Below, piece after piece: positions 8,389 to 19,864 of a stretch of DNA of 64,000 bases (position 1 is its first letter; every line of letters starts with the position of its first letter). Where the stretch lies: the NCBI GenBank assembly GCA_016702305.1, contig JADJEH010000017.1:372001-436000 (forward strand), written 5' to 3'. The notes under the pieces are model-generated. The model saw nothing but the letters and a program-made list of their open reading frames with translations, was not told where the DNA came from and searched no databases. The position numbers were made by a program, and so were the translations under genes. The stretch comes from a bacterium (GTDB lineage: Bacteria > Electryoneota > RPQS01).

Positions 8389-9661
8389 TTAGAGCTTGCG
8401 TTCGACGTAGGTTTCGTCGGCGATCTTTTCGACCCAACGCTTGAACTCGCCTTCTTGCTTTTTGGCGAGCGTCATCTGCTCGATACGGCTGTAGTCTTCG
8501 TTGAGCGTGATCTTGCGCGAGAAGACGCGGTCGGTCACTTTCAAGATATGCACGCCAAAGGCCGTGCGAAACGGATCGCTGTACTCACCCTTCGACTTGC
8601 CTTCAATCGGCGTCTTAAACTCGTCCGGCAGCTCGGTTGGACTGAACCAACCGAGGTCGCCGCCGCTGGCCGCCGTTTTCGTATCCGCCGAAAGGTTCAG
8701 CGCGAGTTCGGCGAAATCATCGCCGCCGCGCAGCCGCACCACCAGCGACTCCGCCGCACTCACCGTGCTCTGCAAATCTGCCTCCGCCGGCACGATCCGA
8801 AACAGAATATGATTCGTGTTAACCTTCTCGCCCGTGCGCTCGTTTAACCGAATGACATGCACACCGAACGGCGAGACCGTGGGCGCGCTGATCGAATCGG
8901 GCTCCAACACGTAGGCCGCCGCCTCATATTCCGGCACCAGATCACCGCGATTCGTCGTCCCCAACGCACCGCCGCGCTCCGCCGAACCCGGATCCTCGGA
9001 ATAGCGCGAGGCAAACTCCTCAAACGTAATCGAACCCGATAAGATCGCTTGCCGCGCCGAGTCGGCGCGCGCAATCGCCGCGTTCGTCGAAGCCTCGGCA
9101 ATCCGATCGGCCAGCAGAATGTGCGACAGCCGAATCGCATCCCCTGAGCGGCGGCAGCGAATCCTTGATCGTCTCCCAGAACTCCAGCACCTCGTTCCGC
9201 GATACGCGCACCTGCTGCATGTGCTTGCCGCGCGTGCGCTCGATCAACAACGTCTCTTCCACCAGCGGACGAAACTGCCGCTTGATCTTGGGCAACGGCA
9301 TGCCGTAGTACGATTCGAGCTTCTCCTGCCCGCCCACCTGCGTCAAGAGATTGCTGACACGGTTGTCGAGTTCGCGGTCAATCTCCTTCGGAGTGACCAC
9401 AATCGAGTCCTTGCGCGCCTGTGTCAACAGCAGTTTCTGCGCGATCAACTCCTCGAGTACTTCCTTGCTGAGCGTGTCCATCTGCGCTTCAGAAAGCGAG
9501 TCCAGCGCCACGCGCGCTCCAAGCGTGTATTGCAAATACTGCAACACTTCGCTTTCGAGAATTATCTCGTCATCCACCACCGCGACAACCCGGTCAATCA
9601 CCTCTTCGCCGCGCGCCAACGCGGCGCACAACGCCAGCGTGATAAGCAATGCTCTGATCAT
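8389..9661 (-). CDS. surA: SurA-like periplasmic peptidylprolyl isomerase (one frameshift)
   Basis: Signal peptide at residues 1-18, then DRVVAVVDDEIILESEVLQYL as in the SurA N-terminal domain, and two PpiC-type domains: one spanning the break and one containing TNHILFRIVPAE, GGDDFAEL, ASGGDLGWFSPTELP and AFGVHILKV. One extra base near 9150 (in AGGGG) breaks the frame; removing it gives one protein of about 423 residues, the usual SurA length. SurA binds unfolded outer-membrane proteins in the periplasm. It overlaps the preceding foldase gene by four bases (ATGA), showing coupling. Of the three foldases here it is the clear SurA. Confidence 0.82.
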
Positions 9662-10442
9662 TTCGTGTCACCCATTAGACGCGGCTGATAGCGGCCGCGC
9701 AATTCCGTTTCCCAACGCTCCTGCCTTCTTTGACTCTGCTCGGTCAACAGTCGTTCCCGTATCTCCTGCCGCACAGCATCCAGACTGAGCTGCGCCCCCT
9801 CCGGATAGAGTTCATGCAGCCGCAACAGCCGATAGCCCTCGCCGAACGGCAGCACCGGCGTCATCCGCCCGCGGGCAACTTGCGCACAGCCTCAAGCAGT
9901 ATCGGATCCAACTCGCGCGAGTCCGTCAGCCACTTCCCTTCCCAAATCACCATGTCCGAACGCAACTGCGACGTGTCCGCCCGCTCTAATGCGCGGCGAA
10001 ACGCCTTCAGCGTGTCGTCCGACTCGCACCAAAATCCCTCGATCAGATAGCTGTCCATCGGGCGCCGAAACTCCGCCAGATTCGTCGTGTAGTAGTCCGC
10101 GATCAACGAATCGGTAATCTTCGGTTCCGGCAGACGCGCCAACAACACGGCACGATGAAAACGCGCCAACAACTCGCGCTCCTGCCGGGAAACGTCGGCG
10201 TCTTTGCGCAGCCCCGTGGCCTCGACCTCCTGCTCAATCATGGCCAGCTCCAGCCATGCATTGACCAGCGGCTGCCGCGCTTCCGCACTCAAACTGTCGA
10301 AGGGCACGCCCGCCCACGTCGCGAAGTCCGCGCGACTAAGCGTTCGTTCGCCTACGCTTGCCACGAGGTCGGCGGTGTTTGTGCGATTGCAGGCCGCCAA
10401 AAGCAAACACAGCCCGACCAGCCAGATGCCCTTATTGATCAC
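9658..10442 (-). CDS. PpiC/SurA-like foldase lipoprotein (one frameshift)
   Basis: Starts at ATG 10442 with a lipoprotein signal (LLLAAC, Cys18). The N-terminal part ASVGERTLSRADFATWAG is the helical SurA-N/PrsA-type module. A frame change at about 9865 separates KLPAGG from MTPVLPFGEGYRLLRLHELY; adding one base gives a single protein of about 261 residues with a degenerate parvulin core. Its start overlaps the end of the upstream foldase gene by 11 bases and its stop overlaps surA by four. It probably anchors in a membrane as a periplasmic chaperone; isomerase activity is doubtful. Confidence 0.7.
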
Positions 10443-12186
10443 GAGCCGCGCGTTCCTGTCGTTCGGGGGGAAGCGGCCACATCGATCCGAGCAGCTCGTC
10501 GTTCACTTTCAGGGGATAGCGCGACACCAACAGTTTTTCCAACTCCTCTTGCAGCTGCTGTGTGCGCGCCACGCGGTTCTCGCGCCGCGCATCGCCCTTC
10601 GCTTCGTCCCACGTCTTCGTACGCGACGGATAGGCCGCGATGAGCTGGAGCACCGAGTAGTTCTTCCCAACCTTCACAACCTCGGACACCGCGCCCGGCT
10701 GTCCGAGCTGAAAGGCCGACTTGCCAATCATGCCAAAGCGTTTTTCTTCAAATGGCCCGATCCGGCCCGAGTCGCGTTTCGTGGATTCCTTTTCGTTGAA
10801 CTGCCAGGCGAGCTTCGCAAAGTCTTCGCCCTTCAGCGCGCGATCGCGCACGCGCACGGCCTTCGCGCTGTCTTCCTTAATGAAGATCTCGCGGATCAAG
10901 CGCGTCTCCGGCTGAATAAACGACTCCAGGTTGCGCTCGTAATACGCCTTGTCCGATTCTTCGCTGCCTTCGAGCTTCTCGGTGATTTCCACCTTCTCGA
11001 CCATGCGCTGGATCGCCGCCTTCTTTTGCGCCACGACGTTCGAATCGGCATAGGCCTTTTTGATGTAACCGTCTTGGCCGGCCTTGTCCTCAAGGAACTG
11101 CGGTTCACACAGAGCGTTCACGAGATCATGCACCGACTGCGGATTCTTCCAATCCACGCGATAGGCGTTGCTGCCGACCTTCTGAATCATATCTTCAATC
11201 GTGATCTTGCCGAGCTTGTGCGTTGCCGCCACGAGCGCCTTCTCGTCGCCCGTGAACATCGGCCCGAGCTCCTTGTTCAGCGACATCTGCGGATCCGTCA
11301 GCTTGCCCGTGAACATCGCCAGCGCGTTTTCGTCATACTGCAAGGAGTACTCCGTATGCAGCGCGTTGACAAAATCCCGCGCGCGCGCGCCGAGCTTCAG
11401 ACTTTCGACCTCGCGCAGCCGCATCGCCAAATCCTTCTTCATCTCTTCAAACGGCGGGCGGCCCGTCACATCACGAGTCGAATCCACCCAGATCAGGTGC
11501 CAGCCGAACGGCGATTCCACGGGACCCGCCGTTTTGCGCAGCGGCGCGGACCACACCGCGCGCTGAAACTCGTCTACCATCCGGCCCCAGGGGAACCAGC
11601 CCAAGTCACCGGAATCAACAGCCGTCGTCGCGTCTTCCGAGAGCAGCGCCGCCGCCGCTTTGAAATTGAGACCGTTGTCTATCGCGGTCTTGATCGAGTC
11701 AATGCGACTCTTCAGGCGCGCCGCCGCCGCCGCGCTCGAATCCGCCGCGCTCTTCTTCACCAGAATATGCCGCGCGCTGATTTCCTTCGCTGACCTGTCA
11801 TAGTGCTCACGCAACAGCTCATCGGTGATCACCGGCGCGATGATGCGCTCTTCGTACAGCAGATCGAGCGCTCGGCGCTTGGCCGCCGCTTCGAGATTTG
11901 TAGCGATCTCCGGGTTCTCGTCGTACTTGCGGGCCAGACCCTCAAGATATTTCGCTTCTTCGATCGCCATGTCGTGCGCGATTTTCTTGCGCTCTTCAAG
12001 GGGCCGTTGCTTAATGTTGTCGTCGGTGCGAAATTTCGAGAGCATCGCGGCGCGGTATTCCTGCTCCGTGATGGTTTCGTTTCCGATTTTGGCAATGTAG
12101 TCTTTCTTGCCTTCGCAGCTCGCCAGCCACATCATGGCCAGCAGACTCAACAGAAGTCCTGTTCGTTGCATGGTGTTCCGGTTCAT
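10432..12186 (-). CDS. Two-domain parvulin-type peptidylprolyl isomerase lipoprotein
   Basis: A 584-residue intact protein with a lipoprotein signal (MWLASC, Cys24) and an N-terminal SurA/PrsA-like domain (YIAKIGNETITEQEYRAAML). A first PpiC domain contains SARHILVKKSAAD, DSGDLGWFPWGRMVDEFQ and PFGWHLIWVDS. A second, more divergent parvulin region follows a linker: IREIFIKEDSAKAVRVRDRA, DSGRIGPFEEKRFG and VVKVGKNYSVLQLI. The start ATG directly follows the stop of the GNAT gene. It is likely an envelope foldase working with the two downstream genes. Confidence 0.85.
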   Translation of the reverse strand: MNRNTMQRTGLLLSLLAMMWLASCEGKKDYIAKIGNETITEQEYRAAMLSKFRTDDNIKQRPLEERKKIAHDMAIEEAKYLEGLARKYDENPEIATNLEAAAKRRALDLLYEERIIAPVITDELLREHYDRSAKEISARHILVKKSAADSSAAAAARLKSRIDSIKTAIDNGLNFKAAAALLSEDATTAVDSGDLGWFPWGRMVDEFQRAVWSAPLRKTAGPVESPFGWHLIWVDSTRDVTGRPPFEEMKKDLAMRLREVESLKLGARARDFVNALHTEYSLQYDENALAMFTGKLTDPQMSLNKELGPMFTGDEKALVAATHKLGKITIEDMIQKVGSNAYRVDWKNPQSVHDLVNALCEPQFLEDKAGQDGYIKKAYADSNVVAQKKAAIQRMVEKVEITEKLEGSEESDKAYYERNLESFIQPETRLIREIFIKEDSAKAVRVRDRALKGEDFAKLAWQFNEKESTKRDSGRIGPFEEKRFGMIGKSAFQLGQPGAVSEVVKVGKNYSVLQLIAAYPSRTKTWDEAKGDARRENRVARTQQLQEELEKLLVSRYPLKVNDELLGSMWPLPPERQERAARDQ

Positions 12187-12620
12187 TTATGTTGTTTGCA
12201 GATTCAAAACAAAATGGTAGCTCGTGATGCTCATCCCGTGCTTGTGGTAGAAGCGGTGCGCGTCATATCGGCCAGCGTGGGTTCCGCTGTCCAGATGGAC
12301 GGCTGCCAGGCCCTCTTCCCGCGCCTGATTCACGATAAAATTGAACAAATGGTCAGCGCGGCCCCGCCCACGGGCCGCCGCAGCGGTGACCAAATCGTCA
12401 ATATACAAAACTTTTCCCCAATGTAGCAGTTCCGTTCGCCGGTACCCCGCCGCCGCCAATGGCTGACCGCTCTCCTCTATGTGAGGATGTAGCCATGTTC
12501 CCGCATCTGTCGCAATACCTGCTCAACGAATTGGTCCGCGGTAAGGTGCGGCCGGAGTTCGCGCATGACATTGTATACAAGCCGAATCTGTTCCGGAGAT
12601 GTAGCGTGGTGGATCGTCAT
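12187..12620 (-). CDS. GNAT-family N-acetyltransferase (one frameshift)
   Basis: Starts at ATG 12620 (MTIHHATSPEQIRLVYNVM). The frame stops near 12478 but continues one base away as IEESGQPLAAAGYRRTELL, LYIDDLVTAAAARGRGRADH (the acetyl-CoA-binding loop with a modified RxxGxG) and HLDSGTHAGRYDAHRFYHKHG. The corrected product has about 144 residues and is a typical single-domain GNAT acting on an amine substrate that cannot be named. It abuts the two-domain foldase gene, so it is part of that transcription unit. Confidence 0.72.
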
Positions 12621-12688
12621 GGGCTGTAGTGGTTTTACCTTGTTCGCAGGTCCGGCGAGGAACGGTTGTAAGGTTGGTTACGTATACG

Positions 12689-14535
12689 CTATTCTTCCCA
12701 TACGCGCTTCACCATGATCACACTCATCCGGTTCCCCGCCATGGCGGTCGGCACGAATGCAAAATGATTCACGTCCGCCACGCCGAGTAGGTAGTAGCCG
12801 CCCATACCGGCCGGATATTCGTGCACCTCATAGAGCGAATCGTAGTACGCGCCGGTCCAATTCAGCCGCAGAGAATCGCCGTCCACCGTGATCGTCAAAT
12901 CGTGAATCACGCTGTCCGCAATGCCCCATTCCGCGTGAACGCCAGGACATTGCCTGCCATGTCGCGCGCGCGCAGGGCAAAACGATAGCGCTCGAGCGGC
13001 GGAGTCAGCAATGTGAAGCGCTGCATCGCCGTGTGCTGATCACCAGAGCCGTATAACTGGCGGAAGTGGCGCGGGTCACGCGCGGCGACAGTTCCGACAG
13101 CTCGGTCGTGTCGTACACAATTTCGTAGGTGTCAAAATGCTGGTCGTACGCGACGCCATCCCAGCGAATATCTACTGTGGACGCGTTCACGCGCGACACC
13201 TCGCGCAGATAAACCGCTTCCGGAGCCAGCGTGTCCGGCACCTCGTGCCACGTCAGCGCAGAATCCACCGCAGTTACGAACGGCGCGAAATAGTCTATCA
13301 CCAATCGAAAGTTCGCCAACCGCGCGGGCGGGCGCCCGGCAGCCAGCGCGCAAAATCCGTCGGCTGCCACAGCGCGTCAGGATACTCGTCGAGTTCGATA
13401 TGGACGAAATTCTCCGTGTCGAAGCGCTCGTCGTGATTCGCATGGCATGCGTTGCCCTGCTGGTTCTCCGGCACGCCCAGAAAATCGAACACACTGCGCA
13501 GCGCGACGGTGTCCGCGCCGAAATAGCTGTAGGCCGGGCTGCACCATAGCGACACGTATTCGTCCACGCGTGTGACGACGCTTTCATCGCCGTCGAAGCC
13601 GTTGATCGGAAACAGCGGCAGCGCGTGGATATAGTCCCGATGCCGGGACACGTCACGCAGCGGCGGATTGGGAAAATGATCGTCGAAGAAGCACGAAATC
13701 TGCATGTCGCCCAGCGGCCCATGCTCATTGTGATCGTACGAATGCAACTGGATTACCACAAACTCGCTGACCGGCGGCGCGTCCCAGACCGCAATCGCCG
13801 CTTCCGTGGCCACGGCGAACGGATGTCGGCCGTTGCGCGACGGATCCGAAAGCGACAGGCCGTTGTTGTACGTTGCGAAGGTCGTGTCCCACAGCACTTC
13901 GCGGCCTGCTCCGGCAATCATCAATTGCGCCAACCCGTCGCGAACAAACATCTCTGTCGCCACCGGCGGCGCCATGTAATCATCTTCCGGATGCGGCACC
14001 TGCACAATCGCCCGCGCATGCCGCGCCTCCGGATTGAACACGAACACGCCCCAGCCGTTGCGAAAGCCGCCGATCACAGCACGCGCGCCGGTCGAATCGC
14101 CGTTGGTGTCCACATAACTCGAATCCAACCGCTCGCGCAGCAGATAGTAGTGCCGCCGCACGCCCGGCTCCTGCAAGCGCACAAGTTCATAGCGCCACTC
14201 GGCTTCGTGCCGCATGAGCAGCGAATCCACTTGCGCCCACTCTTCGGCAATCGCGAAGTCAAACACCTGCCGCCAACGCGCCAGCGTCGAATCGCCCGTG
14301 CTGTCGTCGGTAATGTAGGTGAATCCGCCGAAACCGTTCGTCACCGGGTCGAGATTGGGCGGACCATAGTCGTTGTAGTTCGGTCGCACCAGGCGTTCCG
14401 AGACATGTGACAGCCAATTGTCATACGCGCAGGCCGAGCAACTGTCCAGGAGAAATCCGCGCAGAAAACCTGTCTCATGCACGATTCCCACGCCGAGGCC
14501 GGCAGCCACAGCAACAGCACGGCCCACCACTTCAC
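12689..14535 (-). pseudogene. Exported protein of the CxxCAYDNW paralogue pair, copy 1 (four frameshifts)
   Basis: Starts at GTG 14535 with a signal peptide (WWAVLLLWLPASAW). Indels near 14487, 13337, 13030 and 12935 split it. The main piece contains SCSACAYDNWLSHVSER, NDYGPPNLDPVTNGFGGF, VQVPHPEDDYMAP, AGAGREVLWD, SDPSRNGRHPF and IQLHSYDHNEHGP; the last part carries fibronectin-III-like repeats and ends DSLYEVHEYPAGMGGYYLLG. Each block has a counterpart in copy 2 just upstream. The His/Asp-rich blocks suggest a metal-dependent hydrolase, perhaps distantly like N-formylglutamate amidohydrolase, but no family was recognised. Indels may be assembly errors rather than decay. Confidence 0.6.
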
Positions 14536-14587
14536 CGTTCGTCGGTCCGATTCGTCATTCGCCGGCCCCCCTCTTAGATTACCCGCG

Positions 14588-16437
14588 CTATTCGATCACC
14601 CGCTTCACCATGAGCACACAGACGCCGTTCCCGGAGTATCCGGTCGGAACAAACACAAAATTGTTCGTCAGTGTCGTGCCCAAATAGTAGTAGCCGCCCA
14701 ATCCCGGCGGGAATTCCCAGACTTCATAACGGTCATCATTCGGCTGCGCGCTCCACGTCATTCGCACGGAATCACCGTCGCAGAACGCTGCCACGTCACG
14801 CACCATGCCGTCCGTGATGCCCAGCGCGGGCGACAGCTCCGATTCGTAGCCCAGCACATCCTTCGCGCGAATTGCAAACGTGTAATCCCACACCGGCGTG
14901 CGCAGGCCCGACACCGTGATGGACGTCCCCAGCATGTTGCCCAGCGCGTTATAACCCGTGTTCGTCCGCGCAATGTGCGGCGACGACAGCGACACTTCAT
15001 TGGTATCGAAGAATACCTGATACGTGTCAAAGTGCCGGTCGTAGGCGGGCGCATCCCAAGTAATGGTCACCGCGCCATTCGCTAAATCATACGCGCCAGT
15101 CAGATTGCATACCAGCGGCGGCTCTTCATCGGGGATTTCATGCCATGTCAGCGCCGAATCCACCGCGGAAATGAACGGCTGATAGTAGGCCAACGCGTGA
15201 CGGTACGTATTCCACTCCGTCGGCGGCGTCCCCGGCAGCCAGCGCGGCCAATCGAGCGGCGCCCACAATTTGTCAGGATATTCGTCCAATTCGATGTGAA
15301 TGAAATTCTCGGTGTGCCGTTGCACGTCATGCCCTGCATGGAAATAGTCGCCCACGACATTATCCGGCGCGCCGATCAAATCACCGACTACGGGAATCGT
15401 CAGCGTCGTCTCCGCCGTCGTATACACGTACGCCGGATTGCTCCACAGGCCGATGTAGTTGTTGACGGCCACGTCAATCGTGTCGTCGCCGTCCACGCTC
15501 GTCACGGGAACACCGGATGCGCGTGAAACAGGTCGCGCTGATTCACGAAGTTTCGCAGCGGCGCGTTCGGGAATTCGTCGTTATGATAGCAGGAAACCTG
15601 AATGTCCGGCAGTGGGCCGTGCGTGGCGTGATCGTACGAGTGCAATTGAATCAGCACCAGCGGATTCACCGGCGGAGAGTTCCATGAGTCCTTGATCACG
15701 CGCGAGAGCTCCGAAAATGGATGCCGCGCATTGCGCGATGGATCGGAAAATGTGCGCGCGTTATTGTACTGACCGGCCGCGCTGTCGTACATCACTTCGC
15801 GACCCGCGCCCGCGATCATCAGAATCGCCATTTCCGCCTGTTGAAACAGCTCGATGCCAACGGGAATTGACATGAAATCGTCTTCGGGGTGCGGCATCTG
15901 CACGACCGCCCGCGCGTGCCGCGGAGCGGCGCTGAACACAAACACGCCCCAGCCGCGGCGAAATCCGCCGTGCACGTCGTTCGCCGTTAGCGTGTCGCCG
16001 TTCACGTCCACGTAGGATGAGTCGAGCCGTTCACGCATGACATAGTAGCTTGCGCCGGTCGGCTCTTCGATGCGGGCGAGTTCATAGTTCCACGCGCTGT
16101 CCTGCCGCGCGATCAGGGAATCCGCGCACTCCCAATCGCCATGGATGGCGCACAAAAACACCTGCCGCCAGCGCGCCATGATTGAATCCCCGTGCGCGTT
16201 CGCATAGATGTATTGAAATCCGCCGAAACCGTTCGTTTGCGGGTCCAGGTGCGCCGGACCGTAGTCATTATAGCCGGGCCGTTGAATGCGCTCCGACACG
16301 TGCGATTGCCAGTTGTCGTAGGCGCATGTCGCGCATGTGTCCATCAAGAATCCCGTCAACGTTCCATTTTCGATCACCAACGCGCGGGAGAGCGCCGGTG
16401 ATAGAAGCATTAAGACAAACAATAGCCGACCCGTCAT
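14588..16437 (-). CDS. Exported protein of the CxxCAYDNW paralogue pair, copy 2 (one frameshift)
   Basis: Start chosen at ATG 16437, which gives a clean signal peptide (LLFVLMLLSPALSRA). One missing base near 15503, in a CCC run, separates LFHAHPVFP from VTSVDGDDTIDVAVNNYIG. The corrected protein of about 616 residues has DTCATCAYDNWQSHVSER, VQMPHPEDDFMSIP, MIAGAGREVMYD, SDPSRNARHPF and IQLHSYDHATHGP, then VDSALTWHEIPD and two fibronectin-III-like modules. It aligns along its length with copy 1, 52 bases downstream. The conserved Cys pair, HPEDD and QLHSYD blocks look catalytic or metal-binding; the role is unknown. Confidence 0.65.
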
Positions 16438-16454
16438 CGCAGGGCCTCGTATGA

Positions 16455-19400
16455 TTAAAGTGACTCCACTAATTCGCCATTTACCGCCGCCAAATATTCC
16501 TCCGCATAGCGCAACTTCGCGCTCCATTCAGGCCGCTTGCTCAAGTTCAACCGGACCGTCACTCCCCTCGTCGCGTCCAACTCGATCGGATAGCCGTCGC
16601 TGCGCCGCCAGCGCCAGCATCTTGTCACGCGCCGCATGATCCGCCGCAAAGCCCAACTCCATACGCGCCGCCATTACGTTCACTTCATCCGCGCCCAATT
16701 GCTCCGCAAGAATCCGGATGCGCACCATGTCAAACAGCGTGCGCGCCGGGTCCGGCAAGCTACCGAAACGGTCTTCGACTTCGCGCGACAGCTCCATGAC
16801 CTTCTTCACGTCCTTCGCGCGCTAATTCTCGATAGATGTTCAGCCCCAATCCGCCTTCAGGCAGATAGTGCTCGGGCATGAACGCGTCCGTGTCTATCTT
16901 CAATTTGACTTTTCCGTCTGCACCTCGCGGACGGCTTCCTCGATCAACTGCTGATACATCTCAAACCCGATGGAGTTGATGTACCCCGACTGCTCGCGGC
17001 CCAGGAGATTTCCCGCGCCGCGAATCTCCAAGTCGCGCATCGCCAACTGAAAGCCTGCGCCTAACGACGAGAAATTGGTCAGCGCAGACAATCTGCTGCG
17101 GGCGATCTGCGACATCTCGAAATGCGGCGGCACGAGCAGGGTACGCGTAGGCCTTGCGCGAACTGCGCCCGATGCGCCCGCGCAATTGGTGCAACTGCGC
17201 CACGCCCAGCCGGTCCGCGCGATTGACGATCATGGTGTTGACATTCGGCATGTCCAAGCCCGGATTCGATAATCATCGTCGAGATCAACACGTCAAGATT
17301 CTGCTCTCGGAGAAATCGAGCATCACCTGCTCCAGCTCGTGCTCGTTCATCTGACCGTGCGCCACGCCGATGCGTATGTTCGGCAGCAGACGGTGCAGCA
17401 TCTCGGCGACAGGCGATGCTTTGAATGCGGTTGTGCACGAGAACACCTGACCGCCACGCGTCAATTCGTGCTGCACCGCTTCCTTGATGACCTTTTTCTG
17501 AAAACGGCACGACGTCGGTTTCAATCGGCTGCCGTCCCGGAGGCGGTGTGGTGATCTGCGACAGATCGCGCGCGCCCATCAACGCCATGTGCAGCGTGCG
17601 CGGAATCGGCGTCGCGCTCATCGCGAGCACGTCAACATTCGCGCGCAGCGAACGGATCTTCTCCTTCTGCACTACGCCGAAGCGGTGCTCTTCGTCTATG
17701 ATCAGGGACCGAGTTCGTCGAACTGCACATCCTTCGACAGCAGCCGATGCGTGCCGATAATCACGTCCACGTCACCCGCCGCGAGCTTCTTGAGCGCCTC
17801 GCTTTGCTCGCGCTTGGATTGAAAACGCGAGATCACGCGCACGTCCACGGGCCAGTTCTTGAAGCGCTCGCGGAATGTGCGATAGTGCTGCTGCGCCAAA
17901 ATCGTCGTGGGCACGAGCACCGCCACCTGCTTGCCGTCGGTCACGGCTTTGAAAGCCGCACGCATCGCGACCTCCGTTTTGCCGTAGCCCACATCGCCGC
18001 AAATCAGTCGGTCCATCGGCATCGGGTTTTCCATGTCGCGCTTGACCGATTCGCTGGCCGTCAACTGATCGGGCGTGTCTTCGTAGGGGAAACTCGCTTC
18101 CATTTCGCGCTGCCACGGCGTGTCGCCCGAAAAGATGATCCCGCGCTCCGCGCGTCGTTTGGCGTAGAGTTTGATCAAGTCTTCGGCGATGGAGACCAAG
18201 GACTCTTTGGTCTTACGTTTGACTTCGCGCCATTCCTTGCCGCCGATCTTCGACAGCGGCGGCTGAAAACCTTCCTTTGCCGAGTACTTCTGCACCGAGG
18301 CGAGGTTTTCGAGCTTGACAAACAGATGGATGCCGTCGCGGTATTCGATCTTCAGCACTTCGCGCTGCATGCCGCCCACCGCGATTTTCGTCAAACCGCA
18401 ATAGCGGCCGATGCCGTGCTCGACGTGCACCACATAGTCTCCGACCTGCAGCGCATCAATGTCATGCAGCGGCACCGCGTTCCCGAACTTCGGTGAACTG
18501 GCGCTTGCGCCGCTTGCGCCCGAAGATGTCGTGGTCCACGAGCACTACGAGTCCGGCCGCCTCGAGCATGAAACCGTGCCGCAGGCCACCTTCGCGCGCG
18601 CTGAAGGAGTGCTCCGGCACGCCGCGCTCGACCAACACTTGCGCCAGGCGGTCCGCCGCCAATTGATTGTCGCACAGCAGCACGGTTTCCAATTCGCGCG
18701 CGGTGTATTCCTTCACGCGTTCGGCAAGCAACGGCAGATTCGACGCGAAGCGTTCCTGCGGCGCGCCGGCAAAGTCGAGCGTATGCGACGGCGGCTGCGG
18801 TGACGTTTGCAGGAACACCTGCGCGAATCGCTGGACCGCACCGTAAATCAACTCCGGCTCCATCCACTTCCCGGGCTCGTGCAGCGCACGTACCTGTTCG
18901 GGAATCGTGACCGGAATCTCTTCGTCGTCTTCATAGACGATGTCGTGCAGGTCTTCGCTGAGATGCGCGTCATCTTCGTCGTCTTCGTCCGGCGCGGAGT
19001 TTCGCAAATCGCGCAGCCGCAGGCCGGGCTTGGCCGTGCGCTCTTCATAGCGCTCCTTGACGGCCATATGCGCCGGTCGGCCTTCGGACCAGACAATGAT
19101 CGTGTTCTCCGGCAGATGCTGGAGCAGATGTGAATTCCCCGCGCCGGGCGTCTCCGCCGCCATGATCGTCACGTCACCGAGCTTGCCGGTCGAACGCTGC
19201 GTCTGCGGATCGAAGCTGCGCAAGTCGTCAATGTCATCGCCGAAATATTCCACGCGCACCGCATGCGATCCGCCGAACGGATAGATGTCGAGCACCGCTC
19301 CGCGCACCGCGTATTGCCCCACGCCTTCGACCATACTTCGCGCGTATAACCCGATTCGTGCAAGAATTGAATCAGCGAGTCGCGCGGCAGCGTCTCGCCC

Positions 19401-19819
19401 TTGGCGAGCGTGTAGGTATTGCGCGATACCTCCTGCAAGTCGGGCAGCGGATCGGGCAGCGCGCCGCGGCGCGACGATCAACGGCTGTTTCGACCGCGCG
19501 AGCGTCATCAGCACTTCGGCGCGCTCCGACAATTCAATCGGATTCAACTCGCGGTGGTAGTCCGGCAGCCCCGGAAAAGGCTCGTGACATTTTCACCCAG
19601 CAGTATCGTGAGATCGTCGGCAAATTCCTCGGCGTCCTCGAGCGTTTCGGCCACCAACAGCAGCGGCCGCCGCGATTTCTCAAACAGGTAGCTTGCCACC
19701 AGCACCGGCAGCGCGCCCGGTACGTTTTTCACGAGCACGCCATGCCGCGCCTCCGACAGCGCGGCCAACGTCTCGGCAAAACCTGCGTATGAGTATATTC
19801 GTTGCTTTAATGAATCCAT
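16455..19819 (-). pseudogene. mfd: Transcription-repair coupling factor Mfd, full length but with about twelve indels
   Basis: The span would encode about 1,120 residues, the usual Mfd length. Parts in order: N-terminal UvrB-like region, an acidic stretch APDEDDEDDAHLSED, the RNA-polymerase-interaction domain (VVHVEHGIGRYCGL), Walker A GDVGYGKTEVAMRAAF, VLVPTTILAQQHYRTF, DEEHRFG, MSATPIPRTLHMALMGARDL, QLHQLRGRIGRS and the C-terminal TRCF domain ending AAVNGELVESL. Frame changes occur near 19573, 19466, 19340, 18495, 17707, 17510, 17303, 17258, 17142, 16905, 16823 and 16605, both gains and losses. No in-frame stop is needed to explain any break, so consensus errors are more likely than decay. 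Mfd removes stalled RNA polymerase and recruits UvrA. Confidence 0.9.
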
Positions 19820-19864
19820 TATTGATCAGACGCTCCGCCAATGTATCTCCAGCGTCTGCAGTCC

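Noticed and set aside
10204..11793. A 529-codon open frame on the plus strand
   Set aside because: It is antisense to the intact two-domain foldase gene, has no recognisable domain and shows the Arg/Leu/His-rich composition of a GC-biased shadow frame.
17747..18496. Plus-strand open frame of about 250 codons
   Set aside because: Antisense to the conserved helicase core of mfd, which has unmistakable motifs.
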